DNA of 64,000 bases, taken from contig NC_079507.1 in assembly GCF_030052815.1 (NCBI RefSeq), forward strand, positions 57,725,119 to 57,789,118, in the 5' to 3' direction. This document shows positions 53,113 to 64,000 of the stretch, in pieces. The notes under the pieces were generated by a model, which was given only the letters and a program-made list of their open reading frames with translations, was not told the DNA's origin and did not search any database. Position 1 is the stretch's first letter, and each line of letters begins with the position of its first letter. A program made the translations under genes and the position numbers. The stretch is from Hevea brasiliensis (lineage: Eukaryota; Streptophyta; Magnoliopsida; Malpighiales; Euphorbiaceae).

Positions 53113-54024
53113 TCATGGTGGCTGAAATTGGAATTTGTTGCCTCTGTTTCCAATAGGTGCTTCAATGAATCTATACTTCATTTTCTTTCCATCACATGAG
53201 AAGATCCTTGTTGCTTTGTCTAAAAATCCGACCATTTCTTTCTTGACAACCTTTGGTGCATCTTTTTCTTTGAGAGATGGTTGCTTTACTTCACTTTTCT
53301 CCATTTGCTCAACTTGAAAGATTGGTGCCATAGGACAAGGTGGATTACTATTCAAATCTTGTGCAAATGCAGCCTCTTTTGGATTTTCATCATTGATACT
53401 CCCTTCATGGATAAGACAACTTTCAAGAGAAGCCTTCGGATAGCTCTTTCTAAAGTGCTCTTTTACTAACTCATCAACTATATCAATTCTCAAACAAGAG
53501 TCTACATCTTCATGTTGCTTCTTCTTATCATTGCCAATATTGAAGACTAACTGATCCTCTCCGATTCTAAGAGTAAGCTTTTCACCTTTCACGTCAATCA
53601 AAGCACCAGCTGTAGCCAGGAAAGGCCTCCCCAAAATGATTGGCATATGAGAATCCTCTTCCATGTCCAAAATGACAAAGTCAACTGGGATGTAAAATTT
53701 TCCAACCTTCAGTGGTATATTTTCCAAGATCCCTTCTGGATATTTAATTGATCTGTCTGCCAACTGAAGAGAAATGTGGGTTGGCTTAATATCTCCCATG
53801 TTAAGCTTCTCATAGATGGAGAGGGGCATAAGGCTTACACTAGCCCCTAAATCACATAAAGCTTTTATAGAACATGATTCCCCAATATGGCATGGAATTG
53901 AAAAACTCCCTGGATCCTTGAGCTTTGGAGGAAGTTTCCTTTGGAGGATAGCACTGCATTCCTCGATTAAGGCTCTGATCTCATAATCTTCAAGTCTTCT
54001 TTTGTTTGAGAGAATTTCTTTCAA
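53113..54024 (-). pseudogene. Retroviral-type aspartic protease region
   Basis: A 303-codon open stretch. The catalytic motif is seen as CDLGASVSLMPLSIYEKL, followed by a flap-like region and ILGRPFLATAGALIDVKGEKL. Together these are typical of plant Ty3/gypsy retropepsins, which mature Gag-Pol. The stretch ends in a stop with no reverse transcriptase after it. At its upstream end the frame is lost near 54024 (a stop follows SYAKF), and coding similarity continues in another frame, so a frameshift separates it from gag. Confidence 0.85.
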
Positions 54025-54512
54025 AACTTAGCATAAGAAGGCATTTGGGAAAGAGCATCGATAAAAGGCACATTTATATATAGCTTCTTCAAAACCTCTA
54101 AGAACTTCCCAAATTGCTTATCAAGCTTGGCTTTTGAAATCTCTGTGGAAAGGGAAGTCATGGCTTGTAAGGCTTTGGAGGTATATATTTCTCTTCTTTC
54201 TCTCCAACCTCCTCTTTACCTTTTCTTGCACTCCCTTTTCACTCTTTTGTTTTTCATCTCCTCAAAATCTTCCTCATTTTCTCTCTTTTCAACTTTTTCA
54301 CTCTTCTCATTATGCACTATTTTACCACTCCTAAGTGTGATGGCATGACATTTCTCCCTTGGATTTTATGTTTGACTAGGAAGTTTCCCATAGAATTGGT
54401 ACTTGATGAGCATGCTTGTTGTGCAATCTGATTTTCCAGCATCCTATTGTGTGTTTGCATTTGTTCCAGCCTTGCTTTCATCTCTCTCAACTCTTCATCA
54501 CGCTTAATTTGA

Positions 54513-55811
54513 TTAGCAAGAATTTGTTGTAATAAAGCCTCTGTGGTGGAACTTTGTTCTTGCTGTCTTGGTAAAGGTGCAGTATTTGCATTCTTTCTTG
54601 AAAACTAGGTGGTGGTTGCCTAGGTTGTTGGTATTGATGCTCTTGTTGTTGTGATGGAAAGTTCGAGTTGAAGCTTGATTTTGCTGATTCTCCCATGAAA
54701 AATTGGGATGATTCCTCCAAGCATATGAAGGATAATCTACTCCACAGCTCATTGTTCCTTCTGCATAAGTAACTTGTTGAGAACTTCCAGAGCATGATGA
54801 TGAACTGATTAGCATACTTAAATCCTCCATTTTCTTAGCAAGGACATTAGTGAGTGCATCAAATTTGGCATTGATCATGTTGAATGGATCAAGCTCATAC
54901 ATTCCAAAGAACTTGCCTTTTTGAGTTGGAGTTGACCCTCTTGGACTACTCCATAGATGACTGTTCTTTGCTATTTTCTCTAATAACTCATAAGCTTCAT
55001 CTTCATGCTTAATGATGAATTCCCCTCCAGTTTGAGCATCAATGATTCCTCTGATAGCAGGAGTGACATTTGTGTAAAAATTCTGGTTTATCATCCATTT
55101 AGGAATGGCATGATGTGGACATTGTCTCTCCAACTCCTTCCATCTCATCCATGACTCATAAAGAGTCTCATCTTCTCTTGGTCTAAAAGCAATCATTTGA
55201 TTCCTCAACTCTTGAGTTTTTCCAGGTGGAAAGTATTGGGCAAGAAATGCATCAGTGAGCTGCTCCCAATTTGTAATTGAGTTGTGAGGTAAAGAATCAA
55301 GCCAATCCAATGCTCTATCTTTCAAAGAGAATGGAAACAATTTTAGCCTTGCTGCATCATCAGATACTCCAGGTTGTTTTTGCATGTCACAAATCATAGC
55401 AAACTTCTTCAGATGTGTGTGTGGATTTTCAGAAGGATGACCCCCAAATTGAGAATTCTGAATCATTTGAAGGACTCCAAAATCCATCTTGTAACTATTT
55501 GCATCAATCCTTGGTCTTGCTATGCTCTCTCTCAAGTCATCAAAACGTGGAAAAGCATGATCCATCATACTTCCCCTAGGCACGTTAGCATTAACAACTT
55601 CTTCACCATGGGCTGCATTTTCATTATTTTGATCATTTCCAGCATTACCAACACCAATTCTAATTCTTTCATCAGCCATGTCTGCTTCTAATTCAGTTTC
55701 TATCAAGGCTTCTTTTCTTTTTCTGGTTTCTTTCTTGTTGGCCTTACAAAATTTCTCAATTTCAGGGTTGAATAATAAGGATGTATCACTTGTGCTTCTA
55801 GCTCTTCTCAT
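54513..55811 (-). pseudogene. Retrotransposon Gag
   Basis: A 432-codon frame starting MRRARSTSD. The central part (about residues 120-290: FPFSLKDRALDWLDSLP, TDAFLAQYFPPGKT, ETLYESWMRWKELERQCPHH) is the plant retrotransposon gag domain (PF03732 type), which forms the particle. The start lies about 110 bp inside the primer-binding site. Near 54650 the frame runs into nonsense-like residues, while a neighbouring frame continues the expected Gln/Pro-rich stretch. At least one indel therefore breaks the C-terminal part, and a further frame change occurs near 54540. Confidence 0.88.
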
Positions 55812-55922
55812 AAAAGATTAAGAGTACCTGAAAAAGAACAAACAAACACAAAATGAAAAGATAACAGAGATAAAACTAAAAAACAACTAAAATAATCAAG
55901 AATTCAATCTTAAGCAAACAAC

Positions 55923-55940
55923 TCCCCGGCAACGGCGCCA
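55923..55940 (-). other. Primer-binding site (tRNA-Asp)
   Basis: The minus strand reads TGGCGCCGTTGCCGGGGA, an 18-nt perfect complement of the 3' end of plant tRNA-Asp including CCA. It is separated from the LTR end (55947) by six bases. This fixes the element's orientation. Confidence 0.93.
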
Positions 55941-55946
55941 AAAACT

Positions 55947-57553
55947 TGATGCGTCCCAACCGCAAGTGCACGGGTCGTACAAGTAATATAGAAAAGATAT
56001 CGATCCCACGAGGAGTTGTGTTAATGATTGAATTTTCGATATAAAAGTTGACTAAATTGAAGTATTCATGAAATTAAAATATTGAATTAATGGGTAATGG
56101 AGTACGAAATCTAAATGTGCAAATTTAATATTCTATTCAACAATGTATTAATTAAACTAAAATTGCATCAAATTGAAATAAGCAAGTTCAAATATGGCAA
56201 TATTTAAAATGGCAAATGATTAAATTCGATTAGAAATTAACAATGGTAAAAAGGCGATTCCGGAGTTCGGGATTTCATATTCAAGCTATTTTGGGATTTT
56301 CCCTAGCTAGCCCAATCCATGAAATTTATGGGTTTAAAGGAGATTAATTCTAAAATCCTTTGAAAACTCTTTCGAGTGAGACAAAGAGTGCCTTAATTAA
56401 CTTAATCCTACTTTCGTGGAGTTAAAATTAACCAAGACCCATTAGGTTCTTTAATCAATCTATTAAAACCCTCTTAACCCTTAGTCTATTTCTAGATCTA
56501 AGTTAATTAAGTCCAATTTCTTGATTAACTATCACTTGGTTTTCTCCTTTCGGTGCTTCAACCAAGGATTAAGAACATAACTTAATGGGGCCCTTCATTA
56601 AGCATGTGAATAAGCACACAAGAAATGGATTAAACCTCATAAATTCATTAAATTGGGACTAACCTTCAAATCCACAAAAATAACTAAAATATTACATCCC
56701 TTACTCCAGAATCAAAAGTAAACTACTCACTATCCATAATGCTTACAAGATATGATGAGTTTAAATGGAAATAAAGCTTTAATCTAAGCTAAGAAGTAAG
56801 AAATTAAACACTAGAAATGTAGAAAAATGTAAAGGAAGGAAGAAATCTGCAAATCTTGGTTAAAAATGGTGTGGAAGGTGAAAATGACTCCTCAAATGCC
56901 TCTCTTCTCCTCTTCTTCTTTTCTCCTTTTCTCCCTCTAAAATGAGAAAATGGGACTATTTATAGCATTTTTCTGACATGGAGCCCTAAAATGGTATGTT
57001 CTAGGAGGAATTATTTGAGGGAATCTCCTGCCAGCTCATTAATGAACTCTTCATGGGATCAGATAAGTGGACTGCATAAGTTATGCACCCTTATGCGCTA
57101 CTGGTTCTGGGCCACTTATGCAAAACTGCATGACTTGGTGCATAGGTTATGCACAATTCTGTGAAGGTGCATAAGGGAGGCGGGAATGTGCATAAGCTAT
57201 GCTGTCTCCTTATGCACACTTCGGCTGGTTCTGGAACAGTGATCTTTCTCCTTATGCAAATCTGCATAGCTTATGCGGCAAGTTATGCACAATTTGGTCA
57301 ATGCATATTTCAGCTTGAAAACTTGTTTTTGACATCTTTGGCTGTAGAAGACACTCCTCAATGGCAAAATTCTCTTCAGTCCTTCAAAAACATCATTTTT
57401 CCTACAAAACAAAGTAAAAATTACAAATTAATCCAAAATCGACAATTATGAAAAACTAACTAATTAACTAATGAAATTAGCTAAAAATGACTAATAATCA
57501 AATAAAATGGCTATGAAATTAAACCTCAATGATTATGCAAAATGTATGCATCA
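55947..57553 (-). repeat. Right (5') LTR of the gag-protease element
   Basis: 1607 bp, nearly identical to the left LTR. It differs mainly by small indels around CAG/CTG words. It carries the near-palindrome cluster at about 57060-57300. Confidence 0.95.
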
Positions 57554-57558
57554 CTTGA

Positions 57559-58875
57559 GCCTGTTTAATTATATATTTTTGAATTAATAATTTATATGGA
57601 AAAATATTTTTATTGATAATTTACATTTTCATCAAATTATTAATTTATATTTTTAAATTTAATAATTTTATGAAATATTTAAATTTTATTTATTTAAAAT
57701 ATAATATATAAAAATTTTTAAATATATATTTTATATTTAATTAATAATTAATATTAACTCATCAATATCTTACATTTAAAACTCAACTTAATATAAGTAT
57801 TATTTTTCAAACTCAAATTTATCCTAAATTTAATTATATATTATTCGATTATTAATTAGATAATTAAATGAATTTAAATAATAATAAATAAAATTATATT
57901 TTTAATATTTTTACTAATTAAATTTAATGAGTGGATTTCGACCTCACAACCTCGGTAAATATCTAAATATAAATAAGTTCTTGATTTTATACACGAGTTA
58001 AATGCAAATTCAACTCACAAGTGTATAAACAATAAACAAATTAAATATGAGGAGCTTGATAAAATTTAAACGAGCTGATTTTGATTATCAAATCTGAGCT
58101 CAAATTGAGCTTAAACTCAAATTCAAACTCCATAAAAATTTAAGGAATTAAATTTAAGCTATTCAAAACTCAATTCGTGCAGCTCATTTACGCCCCTTGC
58201 CCTACTTTCGCCCGAAACTCCCAGCAAAGACAAACAAATTGTTTGGTGTACAGCTGAGACCCACCCAAACAGAACTTGAATTTATTCCATCCACATGCAT
58301 AAACATTTGAGTACGGCACAGGAAGTTGTTAGCTTAAAATCACATGGGTCATGTTCTTCTTTTTAAAAGTTTATGTGCATGCACGACACTTGGTGTTTCT
58401 GCTTATCCAATGGGAAATGCAAGATAAGACATTTGTGATAAATTTCATCACTATAATGAAAAATTATAAATTAAAGGATAATGTTTCTTGAAGACAAAAT
58501 TCAAAAAATATATATTAAAAATGTTCAAAATAATTTTTTTTAAAATATTAACAGAGTTAATAAGAGCAATAAAAAATTATGTATTTCTTAAATAAGGTTC
58601 TTTAAATAAAAAAAATCTTCACTGATAATGCTTACCCTATAATGAATCTCTTAATATAAACACGAACAAATCTAACCTAATAAATTAGGACATATCTGTA
58701 ATTTCCTTTAAAAAACAAAGGAATCCATAATTTCTTTGTAAAATTATTGAAGTGGAAGTTATAAAGTTCATGGATCTATTTGTAAAATTACTGAAGTGTA
58801 AGTTATAAAGTTCATGGAGTAGACCAGCTTCCACTTCAAGTTGTTGCTGCAGTTCTTTGAAGGTAGAAGTTACGC
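57559..58875. other. 5' part of duplicated block, copy 2
   Basis: Resumes the block interrupted at 47938. It is collinear with 41980-42806 and then, after a jump near 58350, with 43396-43917. Non-coding. Confidence 0.8.
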
Positions 58876-60719
<1,844 letters not shown>

Positions 60720-61031
60720 GAAACAATCTATATTTATAGCAGATGTTGCAGCTGGATGGTGTTTAATTGCGAATAATTTATTTTATATCCTGCTCTATTA
60801 TAAAAGAAGCTTCTAATATATAAAAATGACAAACTACATGAGTCATTAATTAATCATCATTAAGGCAATAATAAAATTTAATTCATATTTATTCTTGAAA
60901 GAGGATAACTTGAAATCTTCTCCTCCATAAATTCTAAGAGAGGAAAAGCCACCCTAGTTAACTTCTTGGTGTTTAATTATGGATTATGGTCCATGGATAA
61001 TTGTTTAATAATTTCCTCTTGTGTTACTGTT

Positions 61032-61767
61032 TGTCGACACCATATTTTGGCCGATCCCCGAAATCAATAAACTTTGAAACCGATCCCCTGCACTGAGTCT
61101 CCCTTTGCCAGCCAATCACATTTCCGATCTCTCCTTAAAAGGAATCGAATCAATACTAAGTCCCCATATCATTTAAAGCCTCACCGATCTCTCAAACCAA
61201 TTGTTAAGTCTCCTGACTAGTCAATTACATTTCCGATCTCTCTTGTCAAACGAGATTGAACCAACACTAGACCTTTATGTCACCAGTCTTATTGCCGATC
61301 TCCCTTTTAAAAGTTTGGGAATAATAAAGTTAAGGTTCCAATCCTGTTTAATGATGATTCCGATCTTAAGTTTTCAAATCAAATTTTTAATTTTAATCAA
61401 GTCCCGTTTAGCGTTTGTTCTCAGCCGATCTCATGCTTATAGTGTTTTCCGACCTCTTACACTTAGATTAATAATCACTTTTAGATGTTGTGATATGTTC
61501 AGACAATCAAGTGCTTATGCAATATAGATACTTTCCGATCCCATCCATTCATTGAACAAAAAGGGAGCTTCATTTCATTTCAAATTAAAATTTATACAAG
61601 TCATTCGGCTGGAGGATCACCCCCAGCCTGTTCTACATTTTGCTCGCTTCCTCTCTCACCTTCAGCCTCCTCCTCACTATCTTCACCTTCGTCCTGGGGA
61701 GCCAGATCCACCATCCAAGAGAAGTCCTCCTCGGGATACCGCTTCCTGAGCTCGGCCAGAAGATCCC
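61032..61767 (-). mobile_element. Fragment of another LTR retrotransposon (LTR plus end of an ORF)
   Basis: Begins TGTCGACACCATATTTTGG, an LTR-like start rich in CCGATCTC words. At 61601-61767 the minus strand encodes the acidic C-terminus of a retroelement protein (RDLLAELRKRYPEEDFSW, then Glu-rich, ending GGDPPAE). This is cut at 61768 by the next LTR element. The inner border of the LTR is not certain (about 61558). No target duplication can be tested because the other end is outside the window. Confidence 0.6.
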
Positions 61768-64000
61768 TGATGTGGCTTATCCGCAAGTATACGGGTCGTA
61801 TCAAGTAATAGAGTGATAAGTAAAGTATCGTTCCCACGAGGAATTGTGTTTGAGTACTAGACTATGGTTATTTCGATTATTTAGACTAATGACAATTTGT
61901 AAGAACTAATTTTACTAAATGCAGTAATTTAAGTAGAAAATAAAGAAAATAGGTAATGGGTAATGTAAATAAAGTGTTAATCTAAGCAAAAATTAACTAA
62001 ATTAATAATGGGTAAGCAAAAACAAAGACTAATTAATAATAAAATTGATTCCAAAGTTGGGGTTTATGAATTAAGTCTATTGGGATTTGTCTTGGGTCAT
62101 CCAATTTTAAAAGAAAATAGAGTTTGAAGGTGATTGATTCTAAAATCCTTCGATATCTTTTTCAAGCAAACCAAAGAGTATTTTAAGAAAACCAAACCTA
62201 CTTTCGTACGATATTTGATTAACTTAAAACCCATTAAGTTTTGTAATCAATCAATGAATCCTCTTAAAACCCTAGTTTATTTCTAAATCTGGGGGATTTC
62301 AAGTTCTAATCCATGATTATCTATCAATGATTTTCACCTTTCGGTCCTTCAATCAAAGATTAAAAACTAGACCCAATGGGATCCAACATTAGGTAAGTCA
62401 TAAAGCACACAAAGAAAAGAATCAAAACTCATATTTATATAAATCTAGATAAAACCCAATCCAAATCCACAAATAGATTCAAAATAGTGCGACCCAACTC
62501 TGAAATCTTAGAAAAATTATTCTATCATGATAAAATTTACAAGAGGAAATGATAAAACTAGCAAAAGAAACATAAAAATAGACTAAGAAATAGAAAAACC
62601 CAGGGGAAGGAGAGCCCAAAACTCTGAAAAATTGCAGGTGGACTGCCAGCAGCTCTCCAGCAGAAATGGCGTGCTCCTTCTCCTTCTTATTCTTTCTTGC
62701 GTGTTTTTTTTTTTTTTTTTCTTTTCTTTGTTTCTTCCCGTTTCCCCTTTTGTGGCTAAAAACTAGGAAATGATGAATTTATATGGTCCCAAAAAGTTGT
62801 CTTAAAAGTAAATAAGAGCCAAGGAGTGGATAGGAAATGAGGTGTAAAATTATCCAAGTCAGCAGCACTATTCACGTTCTGGGCAGTTTGCTTAGGGTTC
62901 GGCTTAACCCTAAGCAGCTTCTTAGCAAATTTCAGCCTCTGGTCGCACTGTCTGCTTAAGGTTAAGCAGACCCTCAGCAAATCTCGGCAGACTTAGAGTA
63001 AAATAGACTTTTCTGCTCATGCTTAACTTATGCTGCACCTTAAGCACTGCTGCTTTACCCTAAACAGGATCTTAAGCAAAAACTCAAGCAAATTTCGGCT
63101 AACTTGCTCTTTCAAGGCTTGATTTCTTCAACTTTCCTCTATGCTTAAAGAACTCCAAATTTCTTCAAATCACTTCCTAATGCACTCATTGATCTTCGAT
63201 TTGCCATAAAATCCTATCAAAAATAACAAAATTACAAAAATCAAATATAAAGTATCTAAAGTTAACAAATAAGCTAAAATAAAGATAAAAACATAAAATA
63301 TACTAAAATATAAGGGCAAAATGGATACAAAACTACCCTAAAATGCCTATATGAAATGAGTATAACAAATTCCCCCAAACTCAAACCTTTGCTTGTCCTC
63401 AAGCAAATTAAAACAATTAATGCAATTTGGGGTACCTACCTTAAATTTATGAAAATTACTTATCCAAACTCTCAAGCTTACTTTTAGCCGCCAACAAACC
63501 ATATACCCACTTTCAAGGTGCAAAGAATTCAATCCTTACCAAAGTTATCACCGCTTAGCCTTGGGTCAATTATTCATATTATCAAGCCCAAACCAATCAA
63601 TCACAAAGAATAATCATGCCTAAATAGACTATAGGGTAATCCACAAACTAAAGTGTCTCAAATAATGATGGAAGTAAATGAATGGATTAATGATATCACA
63701 ATCCCATAGGCAATTCTCCTATTCCAATCTCCACTAATATAGCAAAACACCATCAAAAGATCAAAAGGACTTTCAAGGGTTATAATAGGGCCAAGGGGGT
63801 GATAATGTGGCTAACAAGGAAAGGATAAAAGTAACAAAATATGAGAATAATCAAATTATTAAAAGATCAAGACACAAAATTTTTTTTCTCTCTTTTTTTT
63901 TTTTTTGAATCAAATGGGGGAAGGGACTTTATAACTATTCACCAATGCTAGCATATAATTTTGAAGCTTTTAGAGGGACTACATAAATAACATTGACTTT
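61768..64000 (-). mobile_element. LTR retrotransposon related to the 9.6-kb element, running off the window
   Basis: The LTR 61768-63367 starts TGATGTGGC and ends GAGTATAACA. It is followed by CCCCCAAACTCAAACC, the minus-strand polypurine tract, so this is the 3' LTR of a minus-strand element. 63380-64000 is non-coding and resembles 49560-50130 of the 9.6-kb element (CCCATAGGCAA, CCTATTCC/CCTACTCC, ATCTCCACTAAT, AAAAGATCAAA). The LTR carries a GCTTAAGGTTAAGC-type near-palindrome cluster at 62880-63110. Its text is closest to the solo LTR at 759-2441. Confidence 0.85.

Larger units (their letters stand above)
47939..57553 (-). mobile_element. Non-autonomous LTR retrotransposon with gag and protease only
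   Basis: Length 9615 bp. LTRs at 47939-49543 and 55947-57553 both start TGATGCGTCC and end GTATGCATCA. A perfect target duplication CTTGA flanks them (47934-47938 and 57554-57558), and rejoining the flanks restores the sequence seen at 41960-42000 in block copy 1. Minus-strand order: 5' LTR (right), tRNA-Asp primer site, gag, protease, a non-coding region with a near-palindrome array, polypurine tract, 3' LTR (left). No reverse transcriptase, RNase H or integrase was found, so it must depend on enzymes from a related element. Athila-like Ty3/gypsy is my best guess. The two LTRs are nearly identical, implying recent insertion. Confidence 0.92.

Noticed and set aside
54127..54348. Plus-strand frames opposite the gag/protease junction
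   Set aside because: Antisense shadows of the retroelement coding region with Ser/Phe-biased composition.
55923..55940. tRNA-Asp gene fragment
   Set aside because: Only the last 18 nt including CCA are present, next to an LTR in the right orientation. It is a primer-binding site.
49145..57451. Matching 87- and 100-codon frames in both LTRs
   Set aside because: They translate the palindromic TGCATAAG cluster and are identical only because the LTRs are; no coding signature.

Overview
The window is nuclear DNA of a flowering plant. It is AT-rich, has GT-AG intron-split genes, and carries several nested LTR retrotransposons, a CACTA transposon and a plant-type RTE LINE tail. The proteins and repeat families look like a woody eudicot. 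Euphorbiaceae is my best guess, from remembered resemblance only and not from any search.

Layout. 1-6254: decayed minus-strand LTR retrotransposon (right LTR 4819-6254), split by a solo LTR (759-2441). 7030-10150: SmD2 spliceosomal gene, whose 5' leader intron carries two clear and one decayed box C/D snoRNA. 10561-11320: RTE-type LINE tail. About 12810-13800: long foldback element with a GA/CT-rich centre. 16405-19767: vacuolar iron transporter VIT1 (4 exons). 20859-24038 (minus): heat stress factor of class A8, whose C-terminal tail is cut off by stop codons. 25621-36433: complete but coding-dead CACTA element with a 3-bp target duplication. 37614-41473: 3.86-kb solo-LTR-like element. 41643-46072 and 47600-61031: two copies of a block, each with an intact CCoAOMT-like O-methyltransferase gene. 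The second copy is interrupted by a 9.6-kb gag-protease-only LTR retrotransposon (47939-57553). 61032 to the end: part of another LTR element, itself broken by a further LTR element that runs off the window.

How the parts relate. The host genes are housekeeping or metabolic: pre-mRNA splicing with snoRNA-guided rRNA methylation, vacuolar iron storage, heat/stress transcription, and phenylpropanoid-type O-methylation. They are not an operon-like system. The tandem methyltransferase pair is the only true gene cluster. An unidentified multi-exon gene fragment occurs twice (around 25500/36450 and 46740-47490). Its second copy preserves the empty site of the CACTA insertion.

The most unusual structure is in the three related LTR families (759-2441, 47939-57553, 61768-end). 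Each has, at the same place within its LTR, a cluster of short near-palindromes built from a family-specific word (CATGcctCATG, TGCATAAGYTATGCA, GCTTAAGGTTAAGC), with a shared YTCGGC word nearby. In the 9.6-kb element the word is also amplified into an internal array with a period of about 70-75 bp where reverse transcriptase and integrase would be expected.

All exon borders were read by eye from splice signals and family similarity. No alignment or database search was run.
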